Source of the DNA: JBBKWU01 sp037969035
Lineage (GTDB): Bacteria > Pseudomonadota > Alphaproteobacteria > Micavibrionales > Micavibrionaceae
Assembly (NCBI GenBank): GCA_037969035.1
Contig: JBBKWU010000022.1
Location: 1 to 64,000, forward strand
Direction: 5' to 3'
DNA: 64,000 nt
The position numbers and the translations under genes are program-made. Below are positions 46,510-54,902 of this stretch, one piece after another (within the stretch, counting starts at the first letter, position 1; each line of letters starts with the position of its first letter). A model generated the notes under the pieces. The model was given only the letters and a program-made list of their open reading frames with translations. It searched no databases and was not told the origin of the DNA.

Positions 46510-47666
46510 GTGACAAAGCAAAGGGAATGATCCAGTTGATTGCGGTCATTATTTTTATCGCGGGCTCATTTATGGTCTCGGCACTTTTGCAATCCACAAA
46601 AGCGCCCGTGCGCGAACGCGCCGAGAATGACCGTGCGCTTTATGTTGATACAAAAACGGTAACACCATCCCCATACCGCATTAAATTCGAAACCACAGGA
46701 ACAGTCGAAGCCCGCGCCACCATCGACATTGTCCCGCAAGTTAACGGACGCATCGTTGAAATCAATGACAGTCTTTTTGAGGGCGGCACATTCAAGGCAG
46801 GCGAAATACTATTCCGCATTGATCCGCGCGATTATGAATTAGAAGTTGAGCGTCTTGACGCCGAAGTTGCCCGCGCAAAGACAGCGCTTGATTTAACAAA
46901 AGCAGAAAGCGATGCCGCGCTATCAGAATGGAAAATTCTGCATAAAAATAAAGACGCGCCTGATCTTGTGGCACGCAAGCCACAAATGGCAGAAGCACAA
47001 ACAAACCTGAAGGCTGCCAAAGCGCAGCTTGAAAATGCACGCCTTGATCTGGAACGAACAGCATACACATTACCGTTTGATGGTCGCGTTCTTGAGGGAA
47101 CGCTGGAGCTTGGGCAATATGTTGCTAACGGGCAAAATTACGGTTCTGTATTTGACATCAATGGTCTTGAAGTGCGCGCGTCACTCGAAGATCGAAAGCT
47201 TGATTGGCTCATGAGCACAGATGATACCGATGTTGTGATTAAAGCGCGCTATTTGGGCAAAGACGCAGAATATAAGGGTGTTTTAAAACGCAAAGCCGCT
47301 TCACTTGATAATGCCACACGCTTTGCCACCGTAGCCTTTGGCTTTAACGATGAAGCCATTGACATTTTACCAGGGGTATTTGCAACCATCGAAATCAGAG
47401 GCCCCGCGCACAACAACATTGTGACCATCCCCTCAAGCGCGATGCAAAAAGAAGGCATTATATGGATTGTGAAGCCTGACAATACGTTGATTTCTATGAA
47501 GCCTGATATTTTATTTTCAGATAACGACCATATTACTGTCCAAAATATAACAGATACCACAAAAGTTGTTACAAGCCGCGTATCAGGCGCATCCGATGGC
47601 GTCAAAATCATGGTGGAAGATGACGAAGATACGACACAGAATAATAACGATCAGAAAAGTGAATAA
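46506..47666 (+). CDS. RND efflux membrane fusion protein
   Basis: A 386-residue periplasmic adaptor of the AcrA/MexA type with an N-terminal membrane segment (IQLIAVIIFIAGSFMVSALL), a lipoyl half motif (PQVNGRIVEINDSLFEGG), a short coiled coil rich in Ala/Lys/Glu (about 110-170), the second lipoyl half (LPFDGRVLEGTLELGQYV), and a beta-barrel. I chose ATG 46506 in the ATGA overlap with the preceding gene. It connects the RND pump and the outer-membrane lipoprotein. The cysteine for lipid anchoring seen in AcrA is absent; a transmembrane anchor is used instead. Confidence 0.92.
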   Translation: MSDKAKGMIQLIAVIIFIAGSFMVSALLQSTKAPVRERAENDRALYVDTKTVTPSPYRIKFETTGTVEARATIDIVPQVNGRIVEINDSLFEGGTFKAGEILFRIDPRDYELEVERLDAEVARAKTALDLTKAESDAALSEWKILHKNKDAPDLVARKPQMAEAQTNLKAAKAQLENARLDLERTAYTLPFDGRVLEGTLELGQYVANGQNYGSVFDINGLEVRASLEDRKLDWLMSTDDTDVVIKARYLGKDAEYKGVLKRKAASLDNATRFATVAFGFNDEAIDILPGVFATIEIRGPAHNNIVTIPSSAMQKEGIIWIVKPDNTLISMKPDILFSDNDHITVQNITDTTKVVTSRVSGASDGVKIMVEDDEDTTQNNNDQKSE

Positions 47667-47671
47667 TACCG

Positions 47672-50600
47672 ATGGGCGATAACAAAACATCGCAGGATAA
47701 CGGCGCGGGAGCAGACAACAAGAAATCTGGTTCCACCACGGCCGTTCATATGGAAGACGAGCGCGGTCTTATTGCGTGGTTCGCCAACAACCATGTCGCC
47801 GCCAATATTCTTATGCTGATGTTCGTGATCGGCGGGTTAATCAGCTTGTCACACATGCGATCCGAAACATTCCCAACAGTTGATCCGCGCATGATTTCCA
47901 TCAACGTCTCCTACCCCGGAGCAACGCCGTATGAGGCCGAAGATGGTATCACCAGTCGCGTTGAAGATGCACTTTCAGGGATTAATGGCGTTAAGCGTAT
48001 TCAGTCCACCGCATCCGAAGGAAACGGCTCCATCCGTGTGGAGCTTGAAGAATTCGCTGATGCTGACGATGTTTACAAAGATGTTGAAACCGCGATAGAC
48101 AGCCTTTCATCCTTTCCACCTGAAAACGCCGAACGCCCCGTCATTACGAAAGTAAAACCTACGCCCAGTGTTATGACGCTCGCGCTTTATGGCTCGGTCA
48201 GTGAATACACATTAAAATACTGGGTGGAGACAATCGAGAACGAGATTAAGCAGCTCCCCGGTGTTGCGTTAACAGGTGTTAGCGGTATTCGTGATTACCA
48301 GATATCTATCGAAATACCAGAAAGCGCATTGCGCGAATACGGGCTTGACCTACAAGATATTCGTGATGTCATTACGCAATTTTCCATTGATATACCTGCG
48401 GGTAATATTGAGGCGCAGCAAGGTGATATTTTGCTGCGGATACAGGAAAAACGCTACAGCGGCGAAGAATTTGGCAATATCATCTTACGCACGCTACCCG
48501 ACGGATCAATTTTGCGGATCAAAGATGTAGGCACAATTGTCGATGGGTTCGAAGACATCAATTTAGTGAGTAAATTTAATGGTGAGCGCGCTGCCTTTAT
48601 CGAGGTGTCTCGTAACCAATCCGAAGACACTCTCGCCATTGCCAATCAAGTCAAAGGCTATCTTGATACCGTTACTTTGCCCAAGGGATTAAATCTTAGC
48701 CTACAAAAAGATGAGACCGTTAATCTAAAAGACCGTATCAGCCTTATGATGCGCAATGCTGTTTTAGGATTTATGTTGGTTTTTCTATTACTGCTCTTGT
48801 TTTTGGATTTAAAGCTCGCGTTTTGGACAAGTGTTGCTATTCCCGTGTCATTCCTCGGCGGTTTAATGATTATCAGTTTCTTGGGATACAGCGTGAATAT
48901 GATTTCGCTTTTTGCATTGATTATTGTGCTGGGCGTTGTGGTTGATGATGCCATCATCGTCGGCGAAAGTATTTTCGAAGCGCAAGAAAATGATCGAGAA
49001 AACCCCAAAGCAGCACTTCACGGCGTACGGTCAGTTGTTGCGCCCGTCACAGTCGGCGTTGCCACCACCGTTGCGGCCTTTGCGCCTTTGTTGTACAGCA
49101 CAGGTACATTGGGGCAAATCATTAGCGTTATACCCGTTGTGGTGATATCGATTTTGTTGGTTTCATTGGTAGAGGCCTATTTCATTTTGCCATCGCATTT
49201 ATCAAAGCCCAATAGATGGAGCAAAGGCGTGATGCGCACGCTGCGGCGTTTTGTTGCACGTAAGCTTGACCAGTTTGTTGATCATGCTGTGTTGCCTTTA
49301 GCACGGTTCAGTATTCGCTGGCGCTATGCCACGCTCGCTGCTTTTATTGGACTGGGAATCATTACGGCAGGTATGTTCCAAAGCGGTAATATACGGTTTA
49401 TTTTCTTTCCCAAGGTCGAGAGCAATGAAGTCACAATCAATGTCACCCTTCCTGACGGCACACCATATAACGTCACAGAAAGCACGATGGATCGGGTTGA
49501 GGACGCCATTAATAAAATCCGCGAGACGATTGAAAAAGATGCGCCACATCCGATCGTTGAAAGTACAACAATCCGCGTTGGTGAAATCGCCGCAGGTGGT
49601 GGTGGACCACGCGGCAGTCGCGGCAGCAGTAAAAGCAGCAATAAAGGTCAAGTCATTATGCAGCTTGTCCCATCTGATTTCCGCAACATCACATCCAATA
49701 AAATCGGAGAAATGATCCGTGAAGACATCCGCCATTATCCTAATATCGAAGAGCTAGAGATCAAAAGCTCTGGCATCGGCAGTGATCCTGATATCAACAT
49801 TGAGTTAAGCCACCCCGATGAAACCGTTCTTAATCAAGCGGCGGAGAGCTTAAAACAAGCATTAACCGACATCAAAGGCACAGTAGAAGTCGCTGATACC
49901 TATGACATCGGTAAACGTGAGTACGTGTTTGAGCTAACCGAAGAAGGGCATGCTGTCGGCCTCACCCCGTCCGAGCTTGGGCGACAATTGCGTGCTGCAT
50001 TTTTCGGGCTTGAAGCGCAACGTCTGCAACGCGGACAATCAGAACTTATTATCTATGTACGTTACCCCAAAGAAGAGCGCGAAAATCCTGCCAGCCTGAC
50101 ACAAATGCGGATCAAGTTAGCAGATGGGCGCATTGTACCGATGTCGACCGTTGCTAAAATCAAAGAGCAGCAAGGTTATTCATCTATCAACAGTGTAAAT
50201 GGACGTCGTATTGTAACCATCACGAGCGGCGTGAACACAGGTGTCGCCACCGCAAGCGATATTCTTGCCACATTACAGGACGAGGTTTTACCAAAACTGG
50301 CCAATCAATATCCTTCTTTAGCCTATAGCTTTGAAGGGGAGACCAGAAGCCGTGCTGAGGATTTACAAAATTTGGGCAAGAACATGATGATTGCCCTAAT
50401 GCTGATCTATGTTTTACTCGGCGCACAATTACGGAGCTATATCCAGCCCCTTATCATCATGTCATCTATTCCATTTGGGATTATTGGTGCGGTTTGGGGG
50501 CATTACTTATTGGGCTATGATCTAACCTTTATTTCAATGTTTGGTGTTGTTGCGCTGACGGGTGTTATTGTGAATGACAGTGTTGTTTTAATGGATTTCT

Positions 50601-50899
50601 ACAACCGTCAAAAACACGATGGTCATTCCACAATCCATAGCGCAATGGCTGCCATCAAACGGCGCTTTCGCCCGATTTTACTGACAACATTAACCACGAG
50701 CCTTGGCTTATTGCCCATTATTATGGAGCCGAGCCGCCAAGCGCAGTTTTTAATTCCTATGGTCGTGTCACTTGCAGCAGGCATTTTATTCGGCACATTC
50801 GTGATTTTATTTTTGGTGCCAAACTTATTGATGATTGCCGAAGATGTTGGAAAATTCGGGCATAAAATGCGCCGCAAAATATTAAGGCAGCCTGCATAG
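47672..50899 (+). CDS. RND-family multidrug efflux inner membrane transporter
   Basis: A 1075-residue proton-driven exporter of the AcrB/HAE1 type. It has TM1 with AANILMLMFVIGGLISLSHM, the periplasmic FPTVDPRMISINVSYPGATP pattern, the proton-relay TM4 segment LFALIIVLGVVVDDAIIVGE (adjacent acidic pair) and GVRSVVAPVTVGVATTVAAF, and the second-half copy GVVALTGVIVNDSVVLMDF with RFRPILLTTLTTSLGLLP. A Gly/Ser-rich insert (near residue 645, GGGGPRGSRGSSKSSNKG) in the second periplasmic loop is unusual. The gene starts 5 bp after the fusion protein. Substrates are unknown; no local TetR/MarR regulator is visible. Confidence 0.94.
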   Translation: MGDNKTSQDNGAGADNKKSGSTTAVHMEDERGLIAWFANNHVAANILMLMFVIGGLISLSHMRSETFPTVDPRMISINVSYPGATPYEAEDGITSRVEDALSGINGVKRIQSTASEGNGSIRVELEEFADADDVYKDVETAIDSLSSFPPENAERPVITKVKPTPSVMTLALYGSVSEYTLKYWVETIENEIKQLPGVALTGVSGIRDYQISIEIPESALREYGLDLQDIRDVITQFSIDIPAGNIEAQQGDILLRIQEKRYSGEEFGNIILRTLPDGSILRIKDVGTIVDGFEDINLVSKFNGERAAFIEVSRNQSEDTLAIANQVKGYLDTVTLPKGLNLSLQKDETVNLKDRISLMMRNAVLGFMLVFLLLLLFLDLKLAFWTSVAIPVSFLGGLMIISFLGYSVNMISLFALIIVLGVVVDDAIIVGESIFEAQENDRENPKAALHGVRSVVAPVTVGVATTVAAFAPLLYSTGTLGQIISVIPVVVISILLVSLVEAYFILPSHLSKPNRWSKGVMRTLRRFVARKLDQFVDHAVLPLARFSIRWRYATLAAFIGLGIITAGMFQSGNIRFIFFPKVESNEVTINVTLPDGTPYNVTESTMDRVEDAINKIRETIEKDAPHPIVESTTIRVGEIAAGGGGPRGSRGSSKSSNKGQVIMQLVPSDFRNITSNKIGEMIREDIRHYPNIEELEIKSSGIGSDPDINIELSHPDETVLNQAAESLKQALTDIKGTVEVADTYDIGKREYVFELTEEGHAVGLTPSELGRQLRAAFFGLEAQRLQRGQSELIIYVRYPKEERENPASLTQMRIKLADGRIVPMSTVAKIKEQQGYSSINSVNGRRIVTITSGVNTGVATASDILATLQDEVLPKLANQYPSLAYSFEGETRSRAEDLQNLGKNMMIALMLIYVLLGAQLRSYIQPLIIMSSIPFGIIGAVWGHYLLGYDLTFISMFGVVALTGVIVNDSVVLMDFYNRQKHDGHSTIHSAMAAIKRRFRPILLTTLTTSLGLLPIIMEPSRQAQFLIPMVVSLAAGILFGTFVILFLVPNLLMIAEDVGKFGHKMRRKILRQPA

Positions 50900-50947
50900 G
50901 TCGTCAGGAAACTTTACATTATCCCGCTCTTGCTATAAATATATAAT

Positions 50948-51970
50948 ATGCAAAATATTGGCGTTCAAATAGCAAAAATAGAGCGGAATTTACAGCAGCT
51001 CTCTCGCAGCATTTCAAAAGAAGTGCCCGATTATATCGCGGCTGCGCTTTACCTTGGCTCTAGCGACCAAAAAGACAACGTCTTTGCCTTAGTTCATGCG
51101 GGTGGTGATGATGCGCATCAGGCGCGCGCCGACAAACGAATTTGGCGTCGTCTTCTCTCCCCCAATATGAGTGCTGCGGCCGAAAGCTTTACTGCGCAAA
51201 AACCGACCATCACCAAGAGCCTTATGTTCCCCGATGAACACCTTTGCAGCCACACACCCTTTCAAGGCGCAAATGGCACAAGTGGCGTCTTGCAAACAAT
51301 ATTTCATACTCGCGCACATCTTGACCGTAGCAGCGAAGCCCTAAACCGCATTAACGGTGCCGCCCTTAAAAGGGTTAGCGCCAGTTTGAACAGTCTTTTA
51401 TCCATGTCATCCGATTTGGATCGTGATTTAAATGTCCGCGCGCCTTATGCGCCAGACGCCGTTGTTATGTTTTGTGATATTTCAGGATTTAGTCATGCAG
51501 GCGCAAATGCCCATTACCGCGCCCAAGATTTTGCCGATAAGTTCTGCAAAGATTTTATTTTGGAATCAGCACCACGATTTAAAGCGGAACTTCTCCGCAT
51601 GGAAGGTGATGGGGTATGGCTATCATTCCCATTCGATCCGACCAATGCGCTGGACAAGAAAAACGCCGCACGGAATGCTGCCGATATGGCACACTACGTC
51701 ACCAACAATTACGGACAGTTTACAAAAGCAACAGATCAAAAATTTCAAGGCACGCACATTAAGGTCATCGCCGAAATTGGTGAACTGCGCAAAATATCAT
51801 GGGCGGCGGATTGTTCGGGCCCTGTTTTTATCCAAATTACAAAAAATTTACCCCACGCAGAACGCCATAAAAACAGCATCATGATTGGGCCTGAACTATC
51901 ACAAGAAATGCCCGAGACATATATGATTGCAAAAAATATGGGTCCCGAATTTGCTCGCCTTACCCTTTAA
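50948..51970 (+). CDS. class III adenylate/guanylate cyclase-like protein
   Basis: A 340-residue soluble protein. Residues about 170-300 follow the class III nucleotidyl cyclase fold: VVMFCDISGFSHAG with metal-binding Asp177 and MEGDGVWLSFPF with Asp221, exactly 44 residues apart as in active cyclases. The later substrate-specifying Lys/Asp and the transition-state Asn-Arg pair are not obvious, so it may be inactive or an unusual cyclase. The N-terminal 150 residues resemble no domain I can name. It stands alone, 48 bp after the RND operon, and is followed by the long leader of the DEAD-box helicase. No signal peptide or membrane segment is visible. Confidence 0.65.
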   Translation: MQNIGVQIAKIERNLQQLSRSISKEVPDYIAAALYLGSSDQKDNVFALVHAGGDDAHQARADKRIWRRLLSPNMSAAAESFTAQKPTITKSLMFPDEHLCSHTPFQGANGTSGVLQTIFHTRAHLDRSSEALNRINGAALKRVSASLNSLLSMSSDLDRDLNVRAPYAPDAVVMFCDISGFSHAGANAHYRAQDFADKFCKDFILESAPRFKAELLRMEGDGVWLSFPFDPTNALDKKNAARNAADMAHYVTNNYGQFTKATDQKFQGTHIKVIAEIGELRKISWAADCSGPVFIQITKNLPHAERHKNSIMIGPELSQEMPETYMIAKNMGPEFARLTL

Positions 51971-51999
51971 ACTCTTTGATTTATAAGGCATAAATACCC

Positions 52000-52304
52000 A
52001 TTATATTTTCGATACAACACGTATCATGTAAAAAGAAAGTTTGACAGAATCTATAAAACCTGTCATCAATGCCCCCGAGTTTGATAAATGCTCTCTTTAA
52101 GAACTCATAGATAAGAGATAAGAGCTTACAGAAAAAGTATCCCGTTCAATTGACTTTGATTTATAGGATACGTTGGATCTCACAAATCCTCTGCTTTTCC
52201 GCAAAGTTCCATTTACAAGATCACGATCATGATGATCCACCCCCGAACACATAAGATATCGGGGTAACTTTGTTGACCTATTTTATAAATGAAAGAAAAT
52301 TACA
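52000..52304 (+). promoter_or_regulatory. long structured 5' leader of the DEAD-box helicase gene
   Basis: About 300 bp without a gene precede the helicase. It contains two good inverted repeats: GTATCC (52137-52142) with GGATAC (52166-52171), and CCCCGA (52241-52246) with TCGGGG (52259-52264). Only a weak ribosome site (AAAGAAAA) precedes the ATG. Long leaders on cold-induced RNA helicase genes often govern mRNA stability and feedback; here that is inference. The transcription start is not known. Confidence 0.45.
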
Positions 52305-54236
52305 ATGACAAATTTTGAAGGCCTCGGCCTATCGCAACAGATGTGCGCTTCACTTGCACGTATGAACTACACAGTCCCTACACCAATTCAGGAAAAAGCC
52401 ATTCCAATGGCGCTTGAAGGCCATGACATTCTTGGCTCAGCCCAAACAGGTACAGGTAAAACAGCAGCCTTTGGTATTCCGCTCGTAGAAGCACTTCTCA
52501 GCAACGACAAAGGTTCAGCCCTTGTTCTGACGCCTACACGCGAACTCGCGAAACAGGTCATGGATGTGATCATTCAGCTTATTGGCCGCGAGAGAAACAT
52601 CAACACAGCCTTTATTATCGGTGGTGAGCAATACGGCAAACAATATGCGCAGCTTAAAGCAAACCCACGCGTTATCGTCGGTACACCAGGCCGTATCAAT
52701 GACCACCTTGAGCGTGGCACATTGAAATTACACGACACAGGCTTTTTGGTTCTGGACGAAACAGACCGTATGCTTGATATGGGCTTTGGCGTACAGCTTG
52801 AGCGTATCGCTAAATTCCTTCCCGCAGAACGCCAAACATTGATGTTCTCTGCAACGATGCCAAAAGAAATCGTGCGTTTATCTAGCCAATATCTGAAAAA
52901 CCCACAACGTATTTCAATGGGCGCAACAAATGTTGTGGCACAAAACATCAAACAAGAAGTGATCCGCATTGAACAAGACAATAAATACGGCGAGTTGATG
53001 AACCAGCTACACGAGCGTAACGGTTCAGTCATCGTATTTGTGAAAACAAAATACAACGCTGATAAAATGGCCAAGAAATTGCGCCAAGATGGTTTCACAT
53101 CCGAAGCCCTGCACGGTGATTTGCGCCAAAACAAGCGCGAAAAAGTGATGCAGAACTTCCGTAAGCAAAACTTCCGTATCTTGATTGCAACAGACATTGC
53201 CTCACGTGGCCTTGATGTTCCGCATATTGAGCACGTTGTGAATTATGACCTTCCTCAAGTTGCCGAAGACTTTATTCACCGTATGGGCCGTACAGCCCGC
53301 GCCGGTGCAAAAGGCTCAGCCCTTAGCTTTGTTTCCGGCCAAGATGGTCGTAAATGGCATGCGATTATGATGTTGATTGACCCAGAGTCAGTGGCAAATG
53401 ACCGTAGCAATGATCGCGGCGGACGTGGCGACAAACAAGGTCGTGGCGGCAGAGGCCGTGGCAAACCACAAGCACGTGGCCATGCTGGTAATGGTCCAAA
53501 CCGTGGTGACCGTAATGACCGTGGTGGTGATTGGAAAGCGAAAAAGCCTTTCGGTGGTGCCCGTCGTGTTGAAGAAAAAGAAGGCGGCGAGAAACGTCCT
53601 TACGCTCCACGTGGCGAGAAAAAAGTGTTTGCAGGTGATAAGCCACGCTACAACCAAGACCGTCCAAGTGGAGACCGCAAACCTTACGCAGGCGACAAGC
53701 CGCGCTATAACAGCGACCGTCCACAAGGCGAAAAACGCCCTTACGCTGGTGACAAACCACGTCGTGACGGTGAATTCCAAGGCAATGGCGAGAAAAAAGC
53801 CTATGCTCCACGTGGCGACCGCCCACAAGGTGATCGTAAACCATACGCAGGCGACAAGCCGCGTTACAACAACGATCGTCCGCAAGGCGAAAAACGTCCT
53901 TACGCTGGTGACAAACCACGTCGTGATGGCGAGTTCCAAGGCAACGGTGAGAAAAAAGCATATGCTCCACGTGGCGACCGCCCACAAGGTGACCGTAAAC
54001 CATACGCAGGCGACAAGCCGCGTTACAACAACGATCGTCCACAAGGCGAAAAACGTGCAGAGGGTCAAAACTTTGAAGGCCGTAAACCAGCCCCTAAAGG
54101 CCAGTTTGCAAAAAAGAAAAGCTTTGGTGGCGGCGATAAGCCTTACCAAAAGCGCGGCCCATCAAGTGGCGGTAAATCTTTTGCTGGTGGCAGCAAACGC
54201 CCTGATTTCAAAGGCGCAAAGAAAAACGTCGCTTAG
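52305..54236 (+). CDS. DEAD-box ATP-dependent RNA helicase (RhlE-like) with repetitive basic tail
   Basis: An RNA helicase that unwinds short duplexes in ribosome assembly or mRNA decay. The core (residues 1-370) has the Q motif with PTPIQEKAIPMAL, Walker A AQTGTGKTA (Lys52), PTRELAKQV, TPGRINDHLERG, FSATMP, ATDIASRGLDVPHIEHV and HRMGRTARAG. The motif II sequence reads DETD (residues 151-154) where DEAD is usual. The tail (about 370-643) is rich in Arg, Gly, Lys and Pro and holds a 53-residue unit repeated about 2.4 times (KPYAGDKPRYNNDRPQGEKR and following). Such tails bind RNA non-specifically and can drive condensate formation. RhlE-like is the best fit by core sequence. Confidence 0.92.
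   Translation: MTNFEGLGLSQQMCASLARMNYTVPTPIQEKAIPMALEGHDILGSAQTGTGKTAAFGIPLVEALLSNDKGSALVLTPTRELAKQVMDVIIQLIGRERNINTAFIIGGEQYGKQYAQLKANPRVIVGTPGRINDHLERGTLKLHDTGFLVLDETDRMLDMGFGVQLERIAKFLPAERQTLMFSATMPKEIVRLSSQYLKNPQRISMGATNVVAQNIKQEVIRIEQDNKYGELMNQLHERNGSVIVFVKTKYNADKMAKKLRQDGFTSEALHGDLRQNKREKVMQNFRKQNFRILIATDIASRGLDVPHIEHVVNYDLPQVAEDFIHRMGRTARAGAKGSALSFVSGQDGRKWHAIMMLIDPESVANDRSNDRGGRGDKQGRGGRGRGKPQARGHAGNGPNRGDRNDRGGDWKAKKPFGGARRVEEKEGGEKRPYAPRGEKKVFAGDKPRYNQDRPSGDRKPYAGDKPRYNSDRPQGEKRPYAGDKPRRDGEFQGNGEKKAYAPRGDRPQGDRKPYAGDKPRYNNDRPQGEKRPYAGDKPRRDGEFQGNGEKKAYAPRGDRPQGDRKPYAGDKPRYNNDRPQGEKRAEGQNFEGRKPAPKGQFAKKKSFGGGDKPYQKRGPSSGGKSFAGGSKRPDFKGAKKNVA
53679..54065 (+). repeat. 159-bp tandem repeat inside the DEAD-box helicase tail
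   Basis: Units begin at 53679, 53838 and 53997, each 159 bp (53 codons); the third is partial. The units are nearly identical at DNA level with a few third-position changes, so the repeat probably arose by recent duplication and may vary in copy number between strains. The frame is kept throughout. Confidence 0.9.
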
Positions 54237-54265
54237 TAAGATAAGCACCACATAAAATTCCTAAA

Positions 54266-54296
54266 AAGAGCCCGCGTCAAAACGGGTTCTTTTTTT
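54266..54296 (+). terminator. Rho-independent terminator after the DEAD-box helicase
   Basis: AAGAGCCCG (54266-54274) pairs with CGGGTTCTT (54283-54291), with one G-T wobble and an eight-base loop. A run of Ts to 54296 follows. It lies 30 bp past the helicase stop. Confidence 0.88.
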
Positions 54297-54365
54297 ATGC
54301 CCATTTCCTGCTATGATATTTTTTCCAAGGAATGTTCTGTTCCGCCCGTCTTATAGACAGATGAT

Positions 54366-54902
54366 ATGAATAAAGAAGAAGAAACGCAGTTGATTAAACG
54401 CGCACAAAAGGGCGACCGCGCCGCTTTTGAAGAGCTTTTGCGCGTGCATTACGACACCATTTTCAAATTCGCGATGAAATGGTGCGGTAATGGAAGCGAT
54501 GCCGAAGATATTGCGCAAAATGCCTGTATGAAACTCGCACGCGCGATTGATAGTTTTAACTTCAAAGCAGCGTTCACGAGTTGGTTATATCGGCTAGTCG
54601 TGAATGTCGCAATTGATTGGCAACGCAGTAATGCGCGGCACACGGGCGAAGGCGATGCCGAGATCAAAGGCGTGACGGACGCCACCGCCGAAGACGATAT
54701 ATATGCGCGGCAAGTGATGGATGAAATCCGCGACCTGCCCGAAAAGGAAAAAATGGCACTGCTTTTGGTGATAGGCGAAGGATTAACCCATAAACAAGCC
54801 GCAGACAGCATGGATTGCAAGGAAAGTACCGTTTCATGGTACATCCATGAAGCCCGCAAGAAGCTGGACCATAAATTTGGCCAAGAAAGAAAAAGAGGAT
54901 GA
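54366..54902 (+). CDS. RNA polymerase sigma factor, ECF family
   Basis: A 178-residue group 4 sigma factor. Region 2 is visible as FEELLRVHYDTIFKFAMKW with DAEDIAQNACMKLARAI and FTSWLYRLVVNVAIDWQR; region 4 as LPEKEKMALLLVIGEGLTHK, then AADSMDCKESTVSWYIHEAR. Regions 1.1 and 3 are absent, as expected. Its stop overlaps the start of the next gene, a membrane VWA protein, in an ATGA-type overlap, so that protein is the likely regulator or effector. No classical zinc-binding anti-sigma gene is present. The target promoters are unknown, but autoregulation of the pair is usual for ECF factors. Confidence 0.92.
   Translation: MNKEEETQLIKRAQKGDRAAFEELLRVHYDTIFKFAMKWCGNGSDAEDIAQNACMKLARAIDSFNFKAAFTSWLYRLVVNVAIDWQRSNARHTGEGDAEIKGVTDATAEDDIYARQVMDEIRDLPEKEKMALLLVIGEGLTHKQAADSMDCKESTVSWYIHEARKKLDHKFGQERKRG

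Noticed and set aside
53365..54255. Overlapping frames on both strands over the helicase tail (292, 253 and 225 residues).
   Set aside because: They arise from the codon make-up of the tandem repeat and have no ribosome site or known fold.
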